Below, piece after piece: positions 8,920 through 17,993 of a stretch of DNA of 64,000 bases. The notes below the pieces were generated by a model. It saw only the letters and a list, made by a program, of their open reading frames with translations, was not told the origin of the DNA and searched no databases. Within the stretch, counting starts at the first letter, position 1; the number at the start of each line of letters is the position of its first letter. Source of the DNA: Nitratiruptor sp. SB155-2 (GTDB lineage: Bacteria > Campylobacterota > Campylobacteria > Campylobacterales > Nitratiruptoraceae); the NCBI RefSeq assembly GCF_000010325.1, contig NC_009662.1:1012501-1076500 (forward strand). Reading direction: 5' to 3'. A program made the translations under genes and the position numbers.

Positions 8920-9715
8920 ATACGAACTCCTTGAAAAGAGATGGAAAAGATATAAACGAAAAAAAACACTACGAATAATTATAATCGCAACTCTTTTTTT
9001 GAGCCTCGTACCATTGATATATTTTTCTAAACCGATATTGACGGAACAATTCCTACAACATTCAGATACAAAACCTGTCGTAAAAAAAGTTGTTCACAAA
9101 AAACAAACCAATATTCAGCAACAAAAATCAGATACCAAACAAGAAACCAATATATCAAAAAAGAGAGTAGTTGCAAAAATCTCTCGTAAAAACATTCCTA
9201 AAGAAAACGTAAAAAAAGAGACGCTTTTTTTACCGAATAAGAATTTTGAAAAAGATTTGAAAAAAATTTTTGAGGAAGAATCCACAAAATCAGAAAACCG
9301 TGTTCAAAAAGAGTCGGCACATATCGTTAAGAAAAACCCTGTGGTAAAAAAATTGCCACAAAAGAGTTTTGATCAAAAAACAGAAAATGTTATCGTGATT
9401 CAAAAAAAGGATGCCAAGCTAGCTTCACTGATTTCAAATTTTTATAATGCACCAACCTATTCCAAAGCTCTCATAATTGCACAAAAATTCTATGAGCAAA
9501 AAAAGTATGAAAATGCTTTAAAATGGAGTCTAAAAGCCAACGAACTTAACAAAAAAAGTGAAAAGAGCTGGATACTTTTTGCAAAATCTATGTACAAGCT
9601 AGGACAAAAAGAGAAGGCTTTACAAACACTTCAGTTTTATCTTCAAAAAAACCCATTGTCAAAAAAAGCCAAATCTCTCTATTTTTCAATGCGAAAAGGA
9701 TTATTCAATGAATAA
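8912..9715 (+). CDS. MshN-like membrane-anchored TPR protein
   Basis: The 267-residue protein has a basic cytoplasmic N-terminus, a single membrane helix at about residues 22-40 (RIIIIATLFLSLVPLIYF), and a long Lys/Glu/Gln-rich disordered stretch (about 45-165). The C-terminal part (about 170-262) carries TPR-like helices, for example ALKWSLKANELNKKSEKSW and ALQTLQFYLQKNP. The order membrane anchor, low-complexity linker, TPR is that of MshN, which follows MshM in MSHA operons and acts as a scaffold. The low-complexity segment makes similarity scores unreliable, so the call depends on architecture and context. It overlaps both neighbours by eight bases. Confidence 0.55.
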   Translation: MHEYELLEKRWKRYKRKKTLRIIIIATLFLSLVPLIYFSKPILTEQFLQHSDTKPVVKKVVHKKQTNIQQQKSDTKQETNISKKRVVAKISRKNIPKENVKKETLFLPNKNFEKDLKKIFEEESTKSENRVQKESAHIVKKNPVVKKLPQKSFDQKTENVIVIQKKDAKLASLISNFYNAPTYSKALIIAQKFYEQKKYENALKWSLKANELNKKSEKSWILFAKSMYKLGQKEKALQTLQFYLQKNPLSKKAKSLYFSMRKGLFNE

Positions 9716-10265
9716 AATCCTTGTTCTAATATTATTTTCTCTTCTATTGATTGCTAAAGACGGGGCTGTTACAAAAGATAAAATCATCGAGCTGTATCAA
9801 AAGAAAGAGTATGAAAAATTGTGCCACCTTGGATATAGAAATTTCAAATCGATTCGAAATGACCAAAATCTCATATCATTATACGCCTTTTCCTGTCTTT
9901 ATGCTGATTATATCGATAGACTCGCTATTCCTATAATAGCATTATCAAAAACAAAAGAAGCAAGACAAAATAGAACCTATTTTTCTCTTATCTTGACACA
10001 AAAGAATATGCTCTATTCATCCATTATAGACCATATCCCGATAGAAGGGATCCAGCTACCAATGACCGATCATGTCATATCAAGAGTTTCTCACCTCTAT
10101 TTTCAAAATCTCTACACGAAAAAAGATGGACACTACTTTTTACATGATCCAAATGATCCCAAAATCACCTATGAGGTATATCAAGAAAAAAGTCGATATA
10201 ATAGACCATTCCTTATTATAGAAGAGCACATCGGATCAACCATTATTAAACATAAATTTCTTTAA
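9708..10265 (+). CDS. Secreted protein of unknown function inside the pilus/competence-type operon
   Basis: I do not recognise this 185-residue protein. A clear signal peptide (MNKILVLILFSLLLIAKDGA) predicts export to the periplasm. The mature part is mixed alpha/beta and polar. Its first half, with two cysteines (CHLGYRNF and FSCLYADYI), resembles a short helical-repeat fold. Its end is beta-rich (VYQEKSRYNRPFLIIEEHIGSTIIKHKFL). It sits between the MshN-like gene and mshE, where the canonical MSHA order has no gene. It overlaps the upstream gene by eight bases and lies 12 bases before mshE. Co-translation with the machine suggests a periplasmic accessory subunit, but this is inference from position only. 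Confidence 0.7.
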   Translation: MNKILVLILFSLLLIAKDGAVTKDKIIELYQKKEYEKLCHLGYRNFKSIRNDQNLISLYAFSCLYADYIDRLAIPIIALSKTKEARQNRTYFSLILTQKNMLYSSIIDHIPIEGIQLPMTDHVISRVSHLYFQNLYTKKDGHYFLHDPNDPKITYEVYQEKSRYNRPFLIIEEHIGSTIIKHKFL

Positions 10266-10277
10266 GGTGAAAAGTGT

Positions 10278-12008
10278 ATGGGAAAAGAGCGATTGATCGA
10301 GTTTTTACAAAAACATTTTCGTCTCAATTTTGATCAAAACAGTAACTCTGTTTCAACTATTATCAATTATCTCATCGATCAGGGTCATTTGTCCCAAACG
10401 CAAATCGTACAAGAGATAGCAAAGGCTCTTAGACTTGGTAAATTAGAAATCCAAGATATCAATGCTCTACCCTCCAATCTTTTGACGAAGGTCTTACAAA
10501 CATACGCAAAAATACTCAATATTGAGTATATCGATTTGGATAGCTATCCGATCGATATCAAACTGATCTCCAAAATACCTCTCAATATATTGAAAAAATA
10601 TCACTTTCTGCCTGTCAAAGAGACCGAATTGAATATCATTGTCGCAGTAAGTGATCCACTCGATATAGGTGCTCAAGAACAAGCGCAACGACTTTTTCCG
10701 AAAAAACCGATAAAAATAGCCCTCACATCTGCACAGCAACTCGAGTATTTTCTCAATAAGCTGGAACTCAATGAAAATATACGAGAATATATCAACGAGA
10801 TTAGAAAAGACCTGCAAACTGGAGGCACCAATAAAGAAGATCTTCAAGAATCGAGTGCAATTCTAAAACTTATTGAAGCTATAATAAAAACCGCAGTCCT
10901 CTCCCGAGCCAGTGATATCCATATAGAGCCGACTGAACACAATTGTATAGTTAGAAACAGAATCGATGGCATTTTGACTGAAAAGTTCATTTTCGATAGG
11001 GACATTTATCCACCACTTTCCTCTCGAATCAAACTTTTGGCCAACCTTGACATTGCAGAAAAAAGAAAACCGCAAGACGGGCGTTTTAGTGCACAAATTT
11101 TGGGAAAAGAGTTTGACTTCCGTGTATCGACGCTCCCTATAATCACGGGGGAATCCATCGTTATGAGAATTTTAGATAAACAAAAAGCCATGATCCCCTT
11201 GGAAGAAGCGGGCATGAGTCGAAAGAATTTTGAAATTTTTACAAAAGCGCTCAAAACTCCGTATGGAATCATTTTGGTAACTGGTCCCACTGGCAGCGGT
11301 AAATCGACAACGCTTTATGGCGCACTCAATATGATACGAAGTGTTGAGAAAAAGATCATTACAGTTGAGGATCCCGTGGAGTACCAAATCAACATGGTCC
11401 AACAGGCCCAAGTCAATCCAAAAATAGGTTTTACTTTCGCTACCGCCCTGCGATCAATTCTTAGACAAGATCCTGATATTGTAATGATTGGTGAGATACG
11501 AGACGAAGAGACACTGCGTATAGCAACGCAAGCGGCACTTACCGGACACCTGGTGCTATCAACGTTGCATACCAATGACGCGATCAGTTCCATTAACAGA
11601 ATGATCGATATGGGGATAGAGCCCTACCTTGTCAGTGGTGCCCTGATTGCTATAGAAGCACAGAGACTTGTCCGAAAAATCTGCCCATATTGTAAAACTG
11701 AAATCGAAATAGAACCCAATATTCTTGCCGAAATTAAAAAGTATCTACCCAAGCAGTACAAATTTTACAAAGGGAAAGGATGTAAACATTGCGATTTTAC
11801 AGGGTATAGCGGTCGAGAAATGATTTGTGAAATTTTAAAAGTGGATGACGAGATAGCAAGACTCATCGCAAAAGAGGCCCCAAAAGAAAAAATAGAAGAA
11901 GTTGCCATTGCAAAGGGGTTCCGCACCATGTTCGAAGATGGAATCATAAAAGCTTTAGAGGGATCGACCACAATAGATGAAGTATTCAGAGTAACGAGGT
12001 TGCAATGA
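10278..12008 (+). CDS. mshE: Type II/IV secretion assembly ATPase, GspE/PilB/MshE family
   Basis: This hexameric cytoplasmic motor polymerises pilin or pseudopilin subunits. The 576-residue protein has an N-terminal MshEN/GspE-N region (about residues 1-175). The ATPase core carries Walker A GPTGSGKS at 336-343, an Asp box with RASDIHIEP, Walker B IVMIGEIRDEET, and a His box with GHLVLSTLHTNDA. A zinc site follows with CPYC starting at 469 and CKHC starting at 502. A strong ribosome site precedes the ATG. The c-di-GMP-binding motif known from Vibrio MshE is only partly present (RLGKLEI, no following Gly). The comparable C. jejuni protein is CtsE. The stop overlaps the next gene (ATGA). Confidence 0.9.
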   Translation: MGKERLIEFLQKHFRLNFDQNSNSVSTIINYLIDQGHLSQTQIVQEIAKALRLGKLEIQDINALPSNLLTKVLQTYAKILNIEYIDLDSYPIDIKLISKIPLNILKKYHFLPVKETELNIIVAVSDPLDIGAQEQAQRLFPKKPIKIALTSAQQLEYFLNKLELNENIREYINEIRKDLQTGGTNKEDLQESSAILKLIEAIIKTAVLSRASDIHIEPTEHNCIVRNRIDGILTEKFIFDRDIYPPLSSRIKLLANLDIAEKRKPQDGRFSAQILGKEFDFRVSTLPIITGESIVMRILDKQKAMIPLEEAGMSRKNFEIFTKALKTPYGIILVTGPTGSGKSTTLYGALNMIRSVEKKIITVEDPVEYQINMVQQAQVNPKIGFTFATALRSILRQDPDIVMIGEIRDEETLRIATQAALTGHLVLSTLHTNDAISSINRMIDMGIEPYLVSGALIAIEAQRLVRKICPYCKTEIEIEPNILAEIKKYLPKQYKFYKGKGCKHCDFTGYSGREMICEILKVDDEIARLIAKEAPKEKIEEVAIAKGFRTMFEDGIIKALEGSTTIDEVFRVTRLQ

Positions 12009-13243
12009 AATATTACAATGTTACACTTATCACACGAGGCAAGAAAGAGACTGTACTGCTGAAAGCTGAAAATAAAAAAGATGCTTTGGAAAAGGCTAAA
12101 CTCAAATATGGCGGCTTGATAGTCCGGGCTATGGAAACCTCCCCACCTGTGGAGGAACGTTTGGAAGAGTTCAAACGCTTTTTGATGGAGCAGCGCAAAG
12201 GCAAAATCAATAGAGAAGGACTCATCGCTGCCATTAGACAGCTTGCCGTAATGACCAATGCCGGAATATCTTTGTATGATGCATTGATGGAAGTGGCAAC
12301 CCAGACGAATGACGCAAAACTGAAACAGATATTTTTAGATGTTGCCAACGGAATCAATTCAGGTATCAGTTTTTCTGAAGCGCTTAAACAGTATCAAAAC
12401 GAACTGGGTAGTCTCGTCATCACAATGGCGACACTTGGTGAAAAAACTGGTGATATGGCTCACGCCCTTTTTACTCTTGCATCCATTTTAGAGCAGATTA
12501 ATGAAAATATTAAAAAATTCAAAAAAGCAGTCCGTTACCCTATTATCGTTCTTAGTGCAATGGCTATCGCTTTCGTAATCGTTATCTCTTACGTCGTGCC
12601 AAAATTTAAGTCCATATTCGATAAATTCCATGCAGAACTCCCCCTTCCAACAAAAATTCTTTTGAGTTTGGAACATCTATTTAATACATATGGTTTATAT
12701 GTAGCAGGAGGTCTGTTCATCGGGATTTTACTCATACGCTTTTTTTATAGAACAAATGATCAATTCAAATATGCTATGGATAAATTCTTACTCAAAGTCT
12801 ATTTGATTAAAGATATCGTATTTTACTCTCAAATTCATAGATTTATGCTCGTTTTTTCCGAATTGGTTAAAGCAGGCATTCCGGTGGTGGATGCACTCGA
12901 CAATTCCGTAACCCTTGTGGACAACGCTATCATCAAAGAGAGACTTCAAATCATTAAAAATCTCGTCCAAAAAGGAGCATCGATCAGCGACGCTTTTAAA
13001 GATACCGGTCTGTTTGAAAATATGCTTGTGCAAATGATAAGTGCGGGTGAGAAAAGTGGTCAGCTCGAATCTATGCTTCAAAAGGTTACGGAATATTATG
13101 AAATGAAATTTAATCACATTCTAGACAATCTTTCAGCCTATATTGAACCGATATTGTTATCAATCTTGGCAGCTCTCGTTCTTCTTCTAGCTCTTGGAAT
13201 ATTTTTACCTATGTGGGATATGGCAAAAGCGATCAACAAATAA
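12005..13243 (+). CDS. mshG: Type II/IV secretion inner-membrane platform protein, GspF/PilC/MshG family
   Basis: The platform protein sits in the inner membrane over the ATPase and passes subunits into the growing fibre. The 412 residues include a small N-terminal domain (about 1-50), the first T2SSF repeat (about 75-195), and two membrane helices near residues 178-200 and 225-245. The second T2SSF repeat (about 278-400) ends in a C-terminal membrane helix. Characteristic sequences are GISLYDALMEVA, LGEKTGDMAHAL and, in the second repeat, MISAGEKSGQLESML. C. jejuni CtsF is the likely counterpart. It is the last gene of the operon; no pilin follows, and the convergent helicase gene begins two bases after the stop. 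Confidence 0.92.
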   Translation: MKYYNVTLITRGKKETVLLKAENKKDALEKAKLKYGGLIVRAMETSPPVEERLEEFKRFLMEQRKGKINREGLIAAIRQLAVMTNAGISLYDALMEVATQTNDAKLKQIFLDVANGINSGISFSEALKQYQNELGSLVITMATLGEKTGDMAHALFTLASILEQINENIKKFKKAVRYPIIVLSAMAIAFVIVISYVVPKFKSIFDKFHAELPLPTKILLSLEHLFNTYGLYVAGGLFIGILLIRFFYRTNDQFKYAMDKFLLKVYLIKDIVFYSQIHRFMLVFSELVKAGIPVVDALDNSVTLVDNAIIKERLQIIKNLVQKGASISDAFKDTGLFENMLVQMISAGEKSGQLESMLQKVTEYYEMKFNHILDNLSAYIEPILLSILAALVLLLALGIFLPMWDMAKAINK

Positions 13244-13245
13244 CT

Positions 13246-15261
13246 CTATTCAATGAGCCCGGCCTCTTGTAAAAAACGGCTGGGCAAAAACTCCTGCTTT
13301 TTTAATCGATCGTACTTTGCAAAACTTAGATACAAAATCTCTTTTGCCCGTGTTACGGCAACATAAAAGAGTCTCCTCTCCTCCTCAATGCTGCCCCCTT
13401 TTGAAATAAGTTTTAGATTTGGAAACCGCCCTTCCATGAGATCAACGATATACACTTCTTTGAACTCCAAGCCCTTGCTCGCATGAACAGTAAGGAGCTG
13501 AACACCTTCTCCTTGTGCCATCTCGTTTCCGCCTAGAACCATTGCATTGTAAAATCGGTAGATATCCTCATACATCTGGGACAAATGATGCACTAATGCA
13601 ATTCGTCTCTGAATTCTTTCAAACGCTTCATCCTTCAATTTTTGATCAATTGTCCCATCTTTCAGTTTCGCCCTATTTTGGGCAATCTTTTTGATGATAT
13701 TATCAAATATGAAAGAATCTTTGATGAGTTGTATAAAAGTTGTGGGCCGCTTGATCCTTTTCATCTCCTTATAGAGCCCCAAAAGAGTATCCAAATATAG
13801 TACCGCCTCCTCGCTCATTCGTGGATAGGTTAATACTGGATGCGCTTTAATCGCTTCACTCACATCCAAAGAAACAAATCGACTTTTACTTCCTATTTGC
13901 ACACAATCATCAAAAAGTCCTAGTTGCTGATTACGGACCTTTTTTTCAAAAGGATTGTATATATCTATCGGCTCTTTCAACCCTTTAACAAGATCCCCAT
14001 CTCCACATCGCTGCAAGGCCTCAAAAATCTCTTTTGCACTACTCGCTCCTACTCCTTTTGCATACTCAAAAATGTGGATAAAAGCCAAAAGATCTTTGGG
14101 ATTGATCAAAATGGAAACAAGATCAAAAAGCGCTTTGATCTCTTTCATCTCAAAAAAACTCTGACTCCCTTTTCTTTTACAACCAATGCCTTGCTCCCGT
14201 AAAGCTGCCTCGATACCATCCGCACTTGCATTGTTCCTAAAAATTACGGCAATCTCCTCTTTTGGCGTAAGGCTTCTTTTGATGCGCAGAGCGATGTTTT
14301 CATACTGCTCATATAGATCAGAAAATGCAAGGAGTTTTGGTTTTTTGGGACTTTTCTGGTTTACTACTTCCAACTTTTTAGGGAAAATCCGCTCGTTATT
14401 CGAAATAACCCTGTTTGCAAGATCTAAAATATAGTAGGTTGAGCGATAGTTTTTGGAAAGATTAAATATATTGGCATTTGGATATCGCTGTTTGAATCCA
14501 GCAATGATTTGGATATTTGCTCCATTGAACGCATAGATGCTTTGGTCATAATCCCCTACGCAAAACAGAGATTCGAACCGAAGGCTTTCCAAAAAACGTG
14601 CCTGCAGATTGTTTGTATCTTGATACTCGTCTACAAGCACTTCATAAAACGTTTGCAAAGCATCTTTATTTCTGATGGCTTGAAGCAGAAGATCATTGAA
14701 ACTCAAAAAGCCATATTCATCTTTCATCTCCTCATACTCTTGCACTATGTCATCATATACAGCACCGAATACCGATTGTTCATCACTTCTTTTGCCTATC
14801 CATTTTCCAAAACTTATTTCAAATTCACTGTTTTGATAGAGCGAATAGAGATCAAAAAGCGTGGATGCCGCATAAGGTTTCGTATCTGAAACTAGCGAAA
14901 AGTCTCGTTTTTCGTAGATACTTTTAAATAGCATTTTCAATTCTTTTGGCTGTTTGAGAACAACTTTTGGATTCAAAGATTTGAGCCACCGATAACTGAC
15001 TGCATGAAATGTTCCTGCCTCAATCTCTTTCGCTTTTTTCCCAAAAACACGTTCAACCCGAGCAATCATTTCAGCAGCAGCTTTATTGGTGAATGTCAAA
15101 AGCAAAATCTTTTTTGGCTCAATACCTTGTTGCAATAGATATGCTATGCGAGCCACAATCGTGGAGGTTTTCCCCGTTCCAGCACTTGCGATCACAAGGT
15201 TATATCCAGACTTGGCTGTCGCAGCTGCCAACTGCTCAGGATTCAGTGTTGAAAGCGGCAT
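13246..15261 (-). CDS. UvrD/Rep/PcrA-type superfamily 1 DNA helicase
   Basis: This ATP-dependent 3'-5' helicase is probably used in repair and replication restart. The 671-residue reading from the ATG at 15261 (MPLSTLNPEQLAAATA) has the Q-motif, motif I ASAGTGKTS at residues 25-33, motif II LVDEYQDTN, and GDYDQSIYAFNGA (motif III). Later come NYRST, LLTVHASKGLEF (motif V) and FYVAVTRAKE (motif VI). The open frame extends to 15360, but the added residues are not conserved and would cross the divergent valS start. The ATG has a GAGGATAAT site upstream. It is slightly shorter than UvrD and lacks the C-terminal PcrA/UvrD tail, so uvrD, pcrA and rep cannot be told apart here. Confidence 0.93.
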   Translation of the reverse strand: MPLSTLNPEQLAAATAKSGYNLVIASAGTGKTSTIVARIAYLLQQGIEPKKILLLTFTNKAAAEMIARVERVFGKKAKEIEAGTFHAVSYRWLKSLNPKVVLKQPKELKMLFKSIYEKRDFSLVSDTKPYAASTLFDLYSLYQNSEFEISFGKWIGKRSDEQSVFGAVYDDIVQEYEEMKDEYGFLSFNDLLLQAIRNKDALQTFYEVLVDEYQDTNNLQARFLESLRFESLFCVGDYDQSIYAFNGANIQIIAGFKQRYPNANIFNLSKNYRSTYYILDLANRVISNNERIFPKKLEVVNQKSPKKPKLLAFSDLYEQYENIALRIKRSLTPKEEIAVIFRNNASADGIEAALREQGIGCKRKGSQSFFEMKEIKALFDLVSILINPKDLLAFIHIFEYAKGVGASSAKEIFEALQRCGDGDLVKGLKEPIDIYNPFEKKVRNQQLGLFDDCVQIGSKSRFVSLDVSEAIKAHPVLTYPRMSEEAVLYLDTLLGLYKEMKRIKRPTTFIQLIKDSFIFDNIIKKIAQNRAKLKDGTIDQKLKDEAFERIQRRIALVHHLSQMYEDIYRFYNAMVLGGNEMAQGEGVQLLTVHASKGLEFKEVYIVDLMEGRFPNLKLISKGGSIEEERRLFYVAVTRAKEILYLSFAKYDRLKKQEFLPSRFLQEAGLIE

Positions 15262-15331
15262 ATTATCCTCTATGGTGAATTTATCTCTTTTTTGGTAAAA
15301 TCGGCCCCAAATGTCAGGATAAAGGGTTTCA

Positions 15332-17947
15332 ATGAGCAAAGCAACCAAATATGATCCCAAAAAAGTAGAGAGGCAATTTTATCAAATTTGGGAAACGAGA
15401 GGCTATTTCGAAACAGATGGAAACAAAAAGATACAAAACGGCAAGACTTTTTGTATCATGATGCCCCCTCCAAATGTAACGGGACGTCTTCACATTGGAC
15501 ATGCCCTTACCTTTACCCTCCAAGATATCATGGTTCGCTATAAGCGAATGGATGGATATGAAACGCTTTGGCAGCCAGGAACAGACCATGCAGGTATCGC
15601 TACACAAAATGTAGTTGAAAAGCAGCTTTTGTCCAAGGGTATCAAAAAAGAAGAGATCGGGCGAGAAAAATTTTTGGAATATGTATGGAAATGGAAAGAG
15701 GAGTCTGGTAACGCTATAGTAACCCAGCTTCGGCTTTTGGGTGTCTCTCCTGCATGGAGCAGAGAACGCTTTACCATGGATAAAGGGCTCAAAAATGCAG
15801 TACGGGAAGCCTTTGTAAACTTGTACTATGAAGGGCTCATTGTCAAGGGCAACTATATGATCAACTGGTGTACCCATGATGGGGCATTGAGCGATATCGA
15901 AGTGGAGTATGAAGAGAAAGAGGGAGCTTTATACCACATCAAATATCCTATCGTAGGAAGTGACGAATATCTCGTCGTTGCCACAACACGACCGGAAACC
16001 TATTTTGGCGATACTGCTGTTATGGTCAATCCGAATGATGAGCGCTATAAGCATTTAATAGGCAAAAAAGTCCGACTCCCACTTATCAATAGAGAAATTC
16101 CTATCATTGCCGATGAACATGTAGATATGGAATTTGGAACTGGTGCGGTGAAAGTAACTCCCGCACACGATCCAAACGACTATGAGGTTGGAAAACGGCA
16201 CAATCTCCCTTTCATTACTATATTCGACGAAAACGGAATCTTAAACGAAGAAGCTGGCGAGTTTGCTGGAATCGAACGATTGGAAGCGAGAAAAAAAGTT
16301 GTCGAGAAATTGGAACAAGAAGGGTTCATAGAAAAAATAGAACCTCACAAACATCAAGTTGGACACTGCTATCGATGTGGTAATGTGGTTGAACCATACA
16401 TTTCTCCACAATGGTTTGTGAAAGCTGAAATTGCCAAAGAGGCTGTAAAAAAAGCAAACGAAGGAGAGACAAAATTCTACCCTCCCCAATGGCTCAACAA
16501 CTTTAATGCCTGGATGCGTGAATTGAGAGACTGGTGTATTAGCAGGCAGCTTTGGTGGGGACACAGAATTCCTGTCTGGTACTGTCGGGCTTGTGGACAT
16601 GAGTGGGCTAGCAAAAAAGAGCATGAAGAGAGCTGTCCAAAATGTGGCAGCACCGATATCTATCAAGATCCGGATGTTCTTGATACCTGGTTTAGTTCAG
16701 CTCTTTGGCCATTTTCAACTCTTGGATGGGGCAATGGCGATTGGGGCAAAGGTGTAAAATGGTTTGAAGATGACTTAAAAAAATTCTACCCAAACGATCT
16801 GCTCATCACAGGATTTGATATCCTCTTTTTCTGGGTAGCACGAATGATGATGATGGGTGAACACTTTTTACATAAACTCCCATTCAAAGATGTCTATCTT
16901 CACGCACTCGTTCGAGATGAACATGGTCAAAAGATGAGTAAATCAAGAGGCAATGTGATCGATCCGATCGATACGATTGAAGAGTACAGTGCCGATGCTT
17001 TGAGGTTTACTCTAGCAGCGCTTGCTGTACAGGGAAGAGATATACGCCTTTCAAAAGAGAGATTGGAGCTTTATAGAAACTTTACCAACAAGCTCTACAA
17101 TGCAGCCAGATTTTTACAGATACACCAAGAAAAATTTGATGATCTGCAAAATATCCAAATCAAAACGGACCTTGGAAAATATATACTCAGCAGATTCGGC
17201 TTAGCAATTCAAGAAGTAAGAAACAATCTCAATAGCTATCGATTCAATGATGCGGCAACGACACTCTATCGATTTTTATGGGGAGAGTTTTGTGACTGGG
17301 GTATTGAGCTGAGTAAAGTAAATAAAGATGCAATCGCTGAACTTGGAGCGATTTTTAAAGAATCTATGAAACTGCTCCATCCTTTTATGCCATTTATCAC
17401 TGAGTTTCTCTATCAAGAACTGAGTGGCACAAGTATAGAAGAGAACGAATCTATAATGATTCAACCTTATCCAAAAGCAGCACCTATCGATGAAGAGATA
17501 ATGAAACGCTTTGAAACAATTATCGATGCAATCGTTTCCATCAGGCGCGCAAAAGCTCTTATCGATATGGCCAACAAAACGATTCCAAAGGTATTGATTA
17601 AAGGCGATCTGGAAGAATCCGCAAAAGCATACATCTCTAAACTTGCCAAAGTGGAAACGATCGAATTTGTGAGTGAACCTGCAGAAAATGCCGTGACCGA
17701 TATTGGTAACTATGTGGAAGTTTTCATTCCGCTTGAAGGTATCGATCTTACTCCAATCCTCAATAGACTCAATAAACAAAAAGAGAAACTACAAAAAGAG
17801 ATAGATAAACTGAGCAGAATGCTCTCCAATGAAAACTTTGTAAAAAACGCTCCACAAGCTGTGGTTGAACAAAATCGAGCCGCACTAGCAGAAGCCCAAA
17901 ACAGACTTGCTACAATTGAAGAGGAATTGGCGAGACTCACTCGCTAA
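15332..17947 (+). CDS. valS: Valyl-tRNA synthetase
   Basis: This class I synthetase charges tRNA-Val and edits mischarged threonine. The 871-residue protein has PPPNVTGRLHIGHAL with HIGH at residues 54-57, the CP1 editing domain with TTRPETYFGDTAV, the WWGHRIPVWYC block, and GQKMSKSRGN with KMSKS at 534-538. Zinc-finger-like CRACGH and CPKCGS pairs are present. The C-terminal coiled coil (about 800-871) that binds tRNA is complete. It is divergent from the helicase gene and shares a short intergenic region of 70 bases with it. The ATG at 15332 is preceded by AGGATAAAGGG. Confidence 0.98.
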   Translation: MSKATKYDPKKVERQFYQIWETRGYFETDGNKKIQNGKTFCIMMPPPNVTGRLHIGHALTFTLQDIMVRYKRMDGYETLWQPGTDHAGIATQNVVEKQLLSKGIKKEEIGREKFLEYVWKWKEESGNAIVTQLRLLGVSPAWSRERFTMDKGLKNAVREAFVNLYYEGLIVKGNYMINWCTHDGALSDIEVEYEEKEGALYHIKYPIVGSDEYLVVATTRPETYFGDTAVMVNPNDERYKHLIGKKVRLPLINREIPIIADEHVDMEFGTGAVKVTPAHDPNDYEVGKRHNLPFITIFDENGILNEEAGEFAGIERLEARKKVVEKLEQEGFIEKIEPHKHQVGHCYRCGNVVEPYISPQWFVKAEIAKEAVKKANEGETKFYPPQWLNNFNAWMRELRDWCISRQLWWGHRIPVWYCRACGHEWASKKEHEESCPKCGSTDIYQDPDVLDTWFSSALWPFSTLGWGNGDWGKGVKWFEDDLKKFYPNDLLITGFDILFFWVARMMMMGEHFLHKLPFKDVYLHALVRDEHGQKMSKSRGNVIDPIDTIEEYSADALRFTLAALAVQGRDIRLSKERLELYRNFTNKLYNAARFLQIHQEKFDDLQNIQIKTDLGKYILSRFGLAIQEVRNNLNSYRFNDAATTLYRFLWGEFCDWGIELSKVNKDAIAELGAIFKESMKLLHPFMPFITEFLYQELSGTSIEENESIMIQPYPKAAPIDEEIMKRFETIIDAIVSIRRAKALIDMANKTIPKVLIKGDLEESAKAYISKLAKVETIEFVSEPAENAVTDIGNYVEVFIPLEGIDLTPILNRLNKQKEKLQKEIDKLSRMLSNENFVKNAPQAVVEQNRAALAEAQNRLATIEEELARLTR

Positions 17948-17993
17948 TTTTTCTTCCTTTACTGAACTTGTTTTATTTTAAAGAAAGGGAATA

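Noticed and set aside
4059-13243. Horizontal transfer of the pilus/competence-type operon
   Set aside because: The block looks more A-rich than its neighbours, but I did not compute composition, and there are no flanking repeats, tRNA or integrase genes.
15262-15360. 33-residue N-terminal extension of the helicase
   Set aside because: It crosses the valS start and is not part of the UvrD family core; ATG 15261 has a good ribosome site.
15329-15877. Open frame of 182 codons on the minus strand at the valS start
   Set aside because: It would run antisense through the HIGH region of valS and abut the helicase start; no conserved pattern is present.
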